NCBI GenBank assembly: GCA_015055505.1
Contig: SVIB01000015.1
Span: 1-40,914 of the forward strand
Direction of reading: 5' to 3'
DNA: 40,914 nucleotides
From: Clostridiales bacterium
Lineage (GTDB): Bacteria > Bacillota > Clostridia > Christensenellales > Borkfalkiaceae
Part shown: positions 1 to 6,062 of the stretch, in pieces
How the letters are laid out: every line of letters starts with the position of its first letter
Position numbering within the stretch: the first letter of the stretch is position 1
The notes under the pieces: model-generated
The model's database searches: none
Told to the model about the DNA's origin: nothing
Seen by the model: the letters and a program-made list of their open reading frames with translations, nothing else
Translations under genes and position numbers: made by a program

Positions 1-12
1 TATTATAATTTT

Positions 13-948
13 TTAGATTTTTTCGATAATTCTTAATTTTGCGCTTTTTGACCTTGAGTTCTCTAAACACTCTTTTTCGGTTGCCTCAATAGGTTTTTTA
101 TTGATCAACTTAATCTCCCTTTTCTTACCGCAAACGCAAATCGGTAATCGCTTATCACATATACAGTCGGTTTCTAAATCTTTGAAAGTTTGTTTTACTA
201 TTCTGTCTTCTAACGAATGGAAGGTTAAAACAACCAATCTTCCGCCCTTTTTAAGTCTTTTAACTATATCTTTCAAACACTTGTCAAGTCCGTCTAACTC
301 TTCGTTTACTTCAATTCTTATCGCTTGAAAGGTCTTTTTTGCAGGATGTCCGTTTTGTTTGAACTTATAAGGAATACTTTTATCAATTATTTTAACGAGT
401 TCACCCGTCGTATCAATCGGTTTTATTTTTCTCTCTTCGCATATATTTTTTGCAATATTATCGGCAAACTTTTCTTCTCCGTAAACTGAAAAAATATAGG
501 AAAGTTTTGATTTTTCATAATTATTAACAACTTCCCACGCGCTTTTGCCTGAAGATTGATCCATTCTCATATCAAGCCTCGTTTCATTAGAAAGATAGGA
601 AAAACCCCTTTCTCTATTGTCAAGTTGATATGAACTAACTCCTAAATCTAAAAGCGCCCCGTCAATCTTATCGACGTTGAGTTCGTCAAGAACTAAATTA
701 AATCTTTTAAAATTGGAATTTACAAGTTGAAATCTTCCGTTAAACTCTTTAAGTCGTTGTTCGGCGTTTAAAATAGCCTCTTTATCAAGGTCGGTAGCAA
801 TTAGCCGTCCGCTTGGCTGAGTTCTCTTTAAAATCTCAAATGAATGTCCAGCACCGCCTAACGTCCCGTCAAAATAAATTCCGTCGGGTTTTAAGTTAAG
901 CCCCTCTAAACACTCCTCTTTCATAACCGAATAGTGAACGAATTCCAT
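13..948 (-). CDS. rsmH: 16S rRNA m4C1402 methyltransferase RsmH (MraW)
   Basis: A 311-residue protein of normal family length. It N4-methylates C1402 in the decoding centre of 16S rRNA using S-adenosylmethionine. The SAM-binding loop FDGTLGGAGHS lies at residues 26-36, a DLGVSSYQLD motif at 101-110, and the conserved TFHSLEDR near residue 240. It starts with ATG that overlaps the mraZ stop as TAATG, so translation is coupled to mraZ. The pair is the usual start of the dcw cell-wall/division cluster, which would continue leftwards out of the window. Nothing unusual is visible in the coding sequence. Confidence 0.97.
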   Translation of the reverse strand: MEFVHYSVMKEECLEGLNLKPDGIYFDGTLGGAGHSFEILKRTQPSGRLIATDLDKEAILNAEQRLKEFNGRFQLVNSNFKRFNLVLDELNVDKIDGALLDLGVSSYQLDNRERGFSYLSNETRLDMRMDQSSGKSAWEVVNNYEKSKLSYIFSVYGEEKFADNIAKNICEERKIKPIDTTGELVKIIDKSIPYKFKQNGHPAKKTFQAIRIEVNEELDGLDKCLKDIVKRLKKGGRLVVLTFHSLEDRIVKQTFKDLETDCICDKRLPICVCGKKREIKLINKKPIEATEKECLENSRSKSAKLRIIEKI

Positions 949-1373
949 TATTGCGTTTTCTCCGAAAGAGTTCTCATTCTCGACGCGTAAGTAGTTTTTC
1001 TTTCAGCCTCTTTTCTATTTTCCTCGCTCCAAATCTCAAGTCTGTTAAACACGCCGACGGTTATTACGTTTTTATCTATACCCGCATATTCTTTTAATGC
1101 CGAAGGTATAACTATTCTTCCTTGATTGTCCTCTTCAACCGATTCAAATGAAGACATGAAAAACGAGAAAGCCTCTTGCGCATCTTCATCAAAAAACGAT
1201 ACCGCGTTAAACTTTTGAGCCATCTTTTCAAACTCGCTTTTTGGAAGAACGTAAATACAAGGAGTCGTACCGCGACAAAATACCATTTTCTCGGTCATTT
1301 CGCTTTTAAATTTTGCAGGTATTCTTATTCTGTTTTTTGCATCAAGTTGATGTGCTTGTTCGCCCGAAAACAT
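948..1373 (-). CDS. mraZ: MraZ, transcriptional regulator of the dcw cluster
   Basis: A 141-residue MraZ with the expected two SpoVT/AbrB-like half-domains: DAKNRIRIPAKF at residues 11-22 and DNQGRIVIP at 82-90. In characterised bacteria MraZ forms ring-shaped oligomers and binds short direct repeats in its own promoter. A strong ribosome binding site (AAGGAGGA, complement of 1381-1388) sits at normal distance before the ATG. The upstream promoter carries repeats with MraZ-box geometry, so autoregulation of the mraZ-rsmH transcript is likely (inference). Confidence 0.96.
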   Translation of the reverse strand: MFSGEQAHQLDAKNRIRIPAKFKSEMTEKMVFCRGTTPCIYVLPKSEFEKMAQKFNAVSFFDEDAQEAFSFFMSSFESVEEDNQGRIVIPSALKEYAGIDKNVITVGVFNRLEIWSEENRKEAERKTTYASRMRTLSEKTQ

Positions 1374-1407
1374 AAAAGCATCCTCCTTGTCTCATTTTCA
1401 TAATTCA

Positions 1408-1436
1408 ATTATAACACAACGCACGACCACTGTCAA
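1408..1436 (-). promoter_or_regulatory. Sigma-A promoter of mraZ
   Basis: Read on the minus strand, TTGACA (complement of 1431-1436) is followed after exactly 17 bases by TATAAT (complement of 1408-1413). This perfect consensus promoter lies about 35 bases upstream of the mraZ start. Confidence 0.9.
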
Positions 1437-1444
1437 CCACTTTT
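1416..1444 (-). promoter_or_regulatory. Candidate MraZ operator: three 10-bp-spaced repeats
   Basis: On the minus strand GTGGT (1440-1436), GTGGT (1430-1426) and the weaker GTTGT (1420-1416) recur with exactly 10-bp periodicity. They cover the -35 element and the spacer of the mraZ promoter. The first copy sits in AAAGTGG, close to the box reported for Mollicutes MraZ. The geometry matches the three direct repeats with 5-base gaps described for E. coli MraZ. Confidence 0.7.
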
Positions 1445-1480
1445 GTGGAAAAAGTTGCAAAAATTTAAAATTTTTTTATA

Positions 1481-1522
1481 AAAAAAGGCGTAATTTGTCC
1501 ACCTTGGGAAATTAGCCTTTTT
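1481..1522 (-). terminator. Rho-independent terminator after murI
   Basis: AAAAAAGGC (1481-1489) pairs with GCCTTTTT (1515-1522), and the inner arms TAATTT and AAATTA extend the stem. In the minus direction the hairpin is followed by a T-run. It lies 50 bases past the murI stop and upstream of the mraZ promoter. Confidence 0.8.
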
Positions 1523-1572
1523 AAACTCGTGTTTTAATCGGTTTTAATATAATTAAAATTTAAGGATTTATC

Positions 1573-2271
1573 TTAAAAAATGCGGTTGAATAATTGCTCA
1601 GCCTTTTTACGCCCGTCACCAACAAATAAAACTATGCCGTTTTTTCTATTGGGGTTAGCGGTGGTCACTATTTTATTGAATTTGTCAAAAATCAACTCTT
1701 CACCGCTTATAATACGGCTTTTAGGAAATATTTTTTCAAACTCTTTGGTTAGAAATGGATAATGCGTACAACCCAATGAAAGGTAATCGTAATCACGGCT
1801 CACACCTAAAAATCTCTTCTTTAAATCTATGGGTTTTCCCTCAAAAGAAAGTTCTATTTCGTCGGCAAGTCCGTCTTGAGGCAAAACTGTTAAATCGGCG
1901 TCTTTTTTGAGTTGTTGCACGTATACGCTATTTGCCGTTTTTGGCGTACATATCAAAAGCCCTTTTCCTTGTTTTCTTGCTATCGGTTTCACCCCGATAA
2001 CGGGGACGGGAGAATTAGTAAAACACTCCTCCGCAGTAACCGATAAAGTATTGCAAGCAAACACTACAACCTTTACCCCAAAAGACAAAAGTCTTTTGTA
2101 ATTTGAAAAAGCGATATCTTTTAACTCTTTTTCGCTTTTATTTCCGTAGGGGAAATTTTTTAAATCGGCAAAGTAAACGAAGTTTTCATTAGGGTACTTT
2201 TCTTTTAACTTTTTAAGAGTAATAACACCGCCTATTCCGCTATCTAAAACTGCAATACATCTATCATCCAT
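1573..2271 (-). CDS. murI: Glutamate racemase MurI
   Basis: Converts L- to D-glutamate for peptidoglycan synthesis in the cytoplasm. The N-terminal LDSGIGG loop and both catalytic cysteines are visible, the first in FACNT and the second in GCTHYP. I take ATG at 2271 as the start (232 residues, MDDRCIAVLDSGIGG). An in-frame TTG 18 bases upstream only adds six unconserved residues, whereas AGGTAAGG precedes the ATG. It is slightly shorter than typical racemases (about 250-270 aa), but the motifs are intact. It appears to be a single-gene unit closed by the hairpin at 1481-1522. Confidence 0.94.
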   Translation of the reverse strand: MDDRCIAVLDSGIGGVITLKKLKEKYPNENFVYFADLKNFPYGNKSEKELKDIAFSNYKRLLSFGVKVVVFACNTLSVTAEECFTNSPVPVIGVKPIARKQGKGLLICTPKTANSVYVQQLKKDADLTVLPQDGLADEIELSFEGKPIDLKKRFLGVSRDYDYLSLGCTHYPFLTKEFEKIFPKSRIISGEELIFDKFNKIVTTANPNRKNGIVLFVGDGRKKAEQLFNRIF

Positions 2272-2379
2272 CACCTTACCTCGCGTCAAAAAATATAATA
2301 TGCGAAGGGCGAAAGAGTTATTACATTTAAAAAATTTTAATAATACTTAAAATAATTTGAAAAAAGGGGGTAAATATTC

Positions 2380-2408
2380 TTGCCAAGTCTAAAATTTTGT
2401 GATAAAAT
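2380..2408 (+). promoter_or_regulatory. Promoter of rpsT
   Basis: TTGCCA (2380-2385), a 17-base spacer and TAAAAT (2403-2408) lie about 40 bases before the rpsT start. The ribosome binding site AAAGGAG is at 2436-2442. Confidence 0.75.
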
Positions 2409-2449
2409 ATGTTCACTGTAAAATTGTTTTTATATAAAGGAGAAATAAA

Positions 2450-2719
2450 GTGCCTAACATTAAATCCGCTAAAAAGCGTGTACTCGTAAGCGCAAAGAAG
2501 AACGCAGTAAACAAGAACAACAAATCCGAAGTAAAGACGGCTATCAAAAAACTTAACGCTGTTATCGATTCGGGCAACTATGAAGAAGCAGTTAAACTCT
2601 ACCCTGAAACCGCATCAATTATTGACTCGTCTGTTTCTAAGGGCGTTTACCACAAGAATACTGCTGCTAACAAAAAGTCAGGTCTTGCTAAGAAAATCAA
2701 CGCTTTAAAGAACGCTTAA
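2450..2719 (+). CDS. rpsT: 30S ribosomal protein S20
   Basis: An 89-residue, lysine- and alanine-rich protein beginning MPNIKSAKKR, the diagnostic S20 N-terminus; it binds 16S rRNA in the small subunit. Translation starts at GTG (2450), seven bases after AAAGGAG, so the start is non-ATG but well supported. Codon use is visibly more biased than in neighbouring genes, as expected for a highly expressed protein. It is a single-gene unit with its own promoter and terminator. In many Clostridia rpsT neighbours holA or lepA; here it borders the repeat block instead. Confidence 0.97.
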   Translation: MPNIKSAKKRVLVSAKKNAVNKNNKSEVKTAIKKLNAVIDSGNYEEAVKLYPETASIIDSSVSKGVYHKNTAANKKSGLAKKINALKNA

Positions 2720-2738
2720 TTTTTATCAAAAAATACTT

Positions 2739-2773
2739 TACCGCAAGTTCCATTGGAATTTGCGGTATTTCTT
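2739..2773 (+). terminator. Terminator of rpsT
   Basis: A 13-bp stem, TACCGCAAGTTCC (2739-2751) with GGAATTTGCGGTA (2755-2767), has a 3-base loop, one G-T pair and a short T-rich tail. It lies 20 bases after the rpsT stop. Confidence 0.85.
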
Positions 2774-2836
2774 GTACTTAAAAATATTTATTACACCACT
2801 AATCTTTGTAAAATGCGAATAAAACTTTGAACTCAT

Positions 2837-2963
2837 TTTAAAGGCTTAGATGCGAGCAAAAGAAGGCTCGCTTTAAAGGATAAGATACGATAGACCTCTT
2901 TGGTCATCGGGGTTTAGACTTTAAAGCAGTAACGCTCTTTTGCGAAGTAGATAAGCCTTTAAA
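2837..2963. repeat. Structured repeat unit A (127 bp)
   Basis: The unit is bounded by a perfect 12-bp inverted repeat, TTTAAAGGCTTA (2837-2848) and TAAGCCTTTAAA (2952-2963). Inside are a 6-bp hairpin GCGAGC/GCTCGC (2852-2857 with 2866-2871) and a second hairpin CGAT-a-GACC/GGTCATCG (2888-2909). It shares AAGGCTCG (2863-2870) and TAGACCTCTTTGGTCA (2891-2906) with units B and C at conserved spacing. No ORF with coding character is present. Function unknown: it could be a structured RNA or a non-autonomous repeat element. Confidence 0.75.
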
Positions 2964-2966
2964 TAA

Positions 2967-3089
2967 AGGTTTAGAAACAAGCAAGACAAGGCTCGACTTA
3001 GGTTTGCGGACACAATAGACCTTGTTGGTCAGCAACGTGACGTTGCATCCATATTGCTACCGCCACAGCTTATAGTTTGTATTAAACCT
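2967..3089. repeat. Structured repeat unit B (123 bp)
   Basis: The unit is bounded by AGGTTTA (2967-2973) and TAAACCT (3083-3089). This is the same closing helix as unit A but with one C-G pair replaced by T-A, so pairing is preserved by a double change. It contains AAGGCTCG (2988-2995) and TAGACCTTGTTGGTCA (3016-3031), 28 bases apart start to start as in unit A. An internal branched fold is evident: GCGG/CCGC enclosing CAATA/TATTG, a GACC/GGTC hairpin and a perfect GCAACG-tga-CGTTGC hairpin (3032-3046). Confidence 0.75.
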
Positions 3090-3210
3090 CAAACAAAAGA
3101 TTTTACACAGTAAAAGATTTTGTTTGAAAAGGAGCAAATGGCTGAAAGGTCTTGCGGATTACTTTTAGTAATTCGCTGACAAAAAGCCGATTTGCGACGC
3201 CGTGACGCTC
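3090..3210. repeat. Two long imperfect hairpins between repeat units B and C
   Basis: The first hairpin (3090-3126) has 9-bp outer arms CAAACAAAA/TTTTGTTTG, a small internal loop and a TTTTAC/GTAAAA inner stem. The second (3134-3195) has GCAAAT-GGCT paired to AGCC-ATTTGC, then GTC/GAC, GCG/CGC and ATTACT/AGTAAT stacked around a TTT loop. That is five consecutive helical segments with small symmetric interruptions. Such interrupted long stems are typical of folded RNA rather than of simple terminators. The block joins unit B to unit C without a gene. Confidence 0.7.
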
Positions 3211-3238
3211 CACCCTTATACCACCTTGTCCGAGTATA

Positions 3239-3354
3239 TTTTAAAGGCTTAGATGCGAGTTTACCAAGGCTCGTGAGCCCGAAAAGATTTGGTAGACCTT
3301 GTTGGTCACCAAAGTTTTGAGGGCGAAACAGCAAACGTAGGTAAACGAAGTATA
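3239..3354. repeat. Structured repeat unit C
   Basis: The first 21 bases (3239-3259) are identical to 2836-2856 in unit A. AAGGCTCG (3266-3273) and TAGACCTTGTTGGTCA (3293-3308) recur at the conserved spacing (27 bases). Here the central hairpin is extended to TTTGGT-a-GACC/GGTCACCAAA (3288-3312). The right end lacks an obvious TAAGCCT closing arm, so the unit is probably truncated or diverged where it meets the terminator hairpin at 3356. Confidence 0.7.
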
Positions 3355-3355
3355 T

Positions 3356-3420
3356 AAGACAATGAAAAAGCGAGTGGAAACTTAAAAAAGTTTCCACTCG
3401 CTTTTTCATTGTCTTTTTAA
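3356..3420. terminator. 28-bp perfect hairpin, terminator of the esterase gene
   Basis: Left arm 3356-3383 and right arm 3388-3415 are perfectly complementary over 28 bp with a 4-base AAAA loop. T-rich flanks allow termination in either direction. It ends the minus-strand esterase (stop at 3417) and also closes the repeat block. The stem is much longer than a typical 7-12 bp intrinsic terminator. Confidence 0.85.
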
Positions 3421-4277
3421 TCGTTTATATTAATTCCCATTTCGTCTAACCATTCAACGGACAAATCAACCCATGAACCGACGCTTTTTGACGCATTTGC
3501 TAAACTTGGACACTCTCCGTTTTCAGTGCCGTAAACAGTTCTATTCGCAACTGAAATTCCGTGCGCGCCTTTTCCCCAAATATGAACTGAAAAAGGAACA
3601 CCCGCCCTCTCGTACGCTTCCGCAACAAGGATAGAATTTCTAACGGGCACAACGCCGTCGTTATACGTTGCCCAAATAAATGCCGGAGCAGAATTTTCAT
3701 TGACTAAATTTAAAATATCAAGTTTTTCGTAAAGTTCAAAGTTGTCCTTTCCGCAAAGATTTTCAAAACTGCCTATATGCGCTTTGTTTTTATGCGTAAT
3801 TACGGCATAAGACAAAACGACGGCGTTAGGTCTTGCATTTACGGGACTTGAAAACAAAGATTTTACGTCCTCACTGTCATAATAAGAACCTAAAGACGCG
3901 CAAAGATGACCGCCTGCCGAAAATCCTACCGAAGCAATTTTTTCAGCGTTTACGCCCAACTTTTCAGCGTTTAATCTTATGTACGCCATGGCCATCACCG
4001 CCTCGGTGAGTTGGTAAGGATACCTAATGGGCGCTACGGAATAATTTAACACAAAACTGTTAAAACCTTTCGACAAATACGCAAGAGCAACGGGCTCGCC
4101 CTCTCTATCACTAACCATACCGTAACCACCGCCCGGAATTACGAGCATAGCGGGACTTTTGCGGTCTATATTTATTTCAGGAGAACGGTTTATAATATAG
4201 CAAGTCAAAACACCTTCCCCACCTTCGGGTTTAGAAACGTTAAAATACTCATATAAATCAACTTTAAAAACTTCCAT
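3417..4277 (-). CDS. Alpha/beta hydrolase, acetyl-esterase/xylan-esterase-like
   Basis: A 286-residue serine hydrolase with an alpha/beta fold. Visible elements are the oxyanion-hole GGGY at residues 49-52, the nucleophile elbow GFSAGG with Ser120, a likely acid Asp207 in YNDGVVP and His239 in GKGAHG. This layout matches small acetyl esterases/carbohydrate esterases often annotated as Aes or XynB-like lipase/esterase. I chose ATG 4277 because AAAGGTGA precedes it; an in-frame start 39 bases upstream has no such site. No signal peptide is seen, so it should be cytoplasmic, perhaps deacetylating imported oligosaccharides (inference). It is monocistronic with its own promoter and terminator. Confidence 0.85.
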   Translation of the reverse strand: MEVFKVDLYEYFNVSKPEGGEGVLTCYIINRSPEINIDRKSPAMLVIPGGGYGMVSDREGEPVALAYLSKGFNSFVLNYSVAPIRYPYQLTEAVMAMAYIRLNAEKLGVNAEKIASVGFSAGGHLCASLGSYYDSEDVKSLFSSPVNARPNAVVLSYAVITHKNKAHIGSFENLCGKDNFELYEKLDILNLVNENSAPAFIWATYNDGVVPVRNSILVAEAYERAGVPFSVHIWGKGAHGISVANRTVYGTENGECPSLANASKSVGSWVDLSVEWLDEMGININD

Positions 4278-4298
4278 TTTTTCACCTTTAAACAAATA

Positions 4299-4322
4299 CC
4301 CCTCTTGACTTTTCAAAAGGGG
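4299..4322 (-). promoter_or_regulatory. Leader hairpin before the esterase
   Basis: CCCCTCTTGA (4299-4308) and TCAAAAGGGG (4313-4322) form a 10-bp stem with one mismatch in the 5' untranslated region, about 10 bases before the ribosome binding site. It lacks a T-run, so it is not a terminator; it may affect mRNA stability or translation. Confidence 0.45.
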
Positions 4323-4338
4323 GCAAATTTACAAATCT

Positions 4339-4367
4339 ATTATAATGATTAATTTCCCCTTTGTCAA
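4339..4367 (-). promoter_or_regulatory. Promoter of the esterase gene
   Basis: On the minus strand TTGACA (complement of 4362-4367), a 17-base spacer and TATAAT (complement of 4339-4344) form a perfect sigma-A promoter. It predicts a leader of about 55 bases. Confidence 0.88.
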
Positions 4368-4411
4368 TAGAACTTTAAAAAAAATAACCAACAATATTTT
4401 AAATTGATTGA

Positions 4412-4440
4412 TTGCAAAAAAGGTCGGTATTTGTTATAAT
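4412..4440 (+). promoter_or_regulatory. Promoter of the DUF1846 gene
   Basis: TTGCAA (4412-4417), 17 bases and TATAAT (4435-4440) precede the gene, with GAGGG at 4461-4465 as ribosome binding site. It diverges from the esterase promoter. Confidence 0.85.
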
Positions 4441-4471
4441 AAATAGGTATTAAAATTGCAGAGGGTTTACA

Positions 4472-5956
4472 ATGACGAAAATCGGTTTTGACAGTGAAAA
4501 ATACTTAAAACTTCAATCTGAAAAAATTCTTGAACGAATTGAGGAATTTGGCGGAAAATTATATATTGAATTTGGCGGAAAACTTTTCGACGACTTTCAC
4601 GCGTCAAGGGTTTTACCCGGTTTTGAGCCCGACAATAAAATAAAGATGCTCTGCAAACTTAAAGACAGGGCTGAAATAGTAATCGTTGTAAACGCAAACG
4701 ATATTATCCATAATAAAGTGCGCGCAGACCTCGGTATTACGTACGATCAAGACGCCATTAGACTTATTGACGTTTTTAGAAGTTACGATTTATACGTTGG
4801 TAGTATAGTTTTAACTCAACACGTTGAAAATAACGACGCAGTTAAAATTTTTGAGGAAAAAGTTAAAAAACTTGGAGTTAAAGTTTATCATAACTACACG
4901 ATTAAAGGCTACCCTCACAACGTTCCGCTTATCGTAAGCCCCGAAGGTCTTGGCAAAAACGAATATATAGAAACTTCCAGAGATCTTGTAATTATTACCG
5001 CACCCGGTCCGGGCTCGGGCAAAATGGGAACTTGCCTTTCTCAACTTTATCTTGAGCATTTAAGAGGTAATAAGGTAGGATACGCAAAGTACGAAACTTT
5101 CCCCATTTGGAACCTTCCCCTTAACCACATGGTAAACCTTGCTTACGAGGCCGCAACGGCAGACCTTAACGACGTAAATATGATTGACCCGTGGCATTTA
5201 TCCGCTTACGGAAAACAAGCCGTAAACTATAACCGTGACGTTGAAATTTTCCCTGTTCTTAACGCAATTTTTGAAAAAATTATGGGTAAATCGCCATACA
5301 AATCGCCAACTGATATGGGCGTTAATATGGCAGGTTATGCGATTAGCGATAACGACGTTTGCGTAGAGGCGGCAAAACAAGAAATTATCCGCAGATATTT
5401 AAGAGCCCTTGCAAACGAGAGAAGAAACGACTTAGAGCCTACCGAATCCGACAAAATAGACCTTATAATGAAAGGTAACAACATTGATATAAACGATAGA
5501 AAAGTTTATACCGTTTCTAACAACCTTTCCGAAGAAAGAGGCTTGCCCGCCGCAGCAATTCAACTTGACGACGGCACCGTTATCACGGGTAGAACGGGCG
5601 ACCTTTTCGGCTGTTCTTCAAGCATGCTTTTAAACGCGCTTAAGCATTTGGCTGGGCTTGACGACGAAATACTGCTTATTTCTAAAAATGCGATAGTACC
5701 TATTCAAGACTTGAAAATAAAGTACCTTGGCAGTAAAAACCCAAGACTGCATATAGACGAAATGCTTATCGCCCTTTCCTCTTCCGCAGAACACGACCCC
5801 AACGCGGCAAAAGCAATAAAGCAGTTGCCGAAACTTAGAAACTGTGAGGCGCACACAACAGTAATGCTTGCCCATAACGACGAAAAGTTTTATAAAAAAC
5901 TCGGCATAAACCTCACCATGAACCCAGTATTTAAAGACAAAAATCACGCGCATTAA
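4472..5956 (+). CDS. DUF1846 family protein
   Basis: A 494-residue soluble protein, which is the usual DUF1846 length (about 500 aa). I recognise the family from its N-terminus (MTKIGFDSEKYLKLQSEKI) and the SRVLPGFEPDNKIKM segment. A glycine-rich APGPGSGKMGTC loop (residues 177-188) resembles a phosphate-binding loop. The biochemical role is unknown. It is conserved in Clostridia, lactic acid bacteria and other anaerobes, which suggests a housekeeping role. It has its own promoter and a palindromic terminator, so it is transcribed alone. Confidence 0.88.
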   Translation: MTKIGFDSEKYLKLQSEKILERIEEFGGKLYIEFGGKLFDDFHASRVLPGFEPDNKIKMLCKLKDRAEIVIVVNANDIIHNKVRADLGITYDQDAIRLIDVFRSYDLYVGSIVLTQHVENNDAVKIFEEKVKKLGVKVYHNYTIKGYPHNVPLIVSPEGLGKNEYIETSRDLVIITAPGPGSGKMGTCLSQLYLEHLRGNKVGYAKYETFPIWNLPLNHMVNLAYEAATADLNDVNMIDPWHLSAYGKQAVNYNRDVEIFPVLNAIFEKIMGKSPYKSPTDMGVNMAGYAISDNDVCVEAAKQEIIRRYLRALANERRNDLEPTESDKIDLIMKGNNIDINDRKVYTVSNNLSEERGLPAAAIQLDDGTVITGRTGDLFGCSSSMLLNALKHLAGLDDEILLISKNAIVPIQDLKIKYLGSKNPRLHIDEMLIALSSSAEHDPNAAKAIKQLPKLRNCEAHTTVMLAHNDEKFYKKLGINLTMNPVFKDKNHAH

Positions 5957-5964
5957 AAAAAGAG

Positions 5965-6005
5965 CGCCTCAAGGTATTTGCAAATACCTTGAGGCGTTTA
6001 CTTTT
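5965..6005. terminator. Bidirectional palindromic terminator
   Basis: CGCCTCAAGGTATTTG (5965-5980) is followed directly by its perfect complement (5981-5996), with a T-rich stretch on the right and an A-run on the left. It serves the plus-strand DUF1846 gene and possibly the minus-strand ABC gene ending at 6063. Confidence 0.85.
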
Positions 6006-6062
6006 ATTTGCGTTCGTTTTTTACTTAACACAAACTGTAATTTGTTCAAAAAACATTTTGAT

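Noticed and set aside
2272..2289. TTG start extending murI by six codons
   Set aside because: The extra residues are not part of the racemase family, and ATG 2271 has the better-positioned ribosome binding site.
3089..3409. A 106-codon open frame on the minus strand across the repeat block
   Set aside because: It is a translation of repeat unit C, the hairpins and the terminator stem. It has no ribosome binding site and no family resemblance, and the DNA shows RNA-like pairing instead of codon structure.
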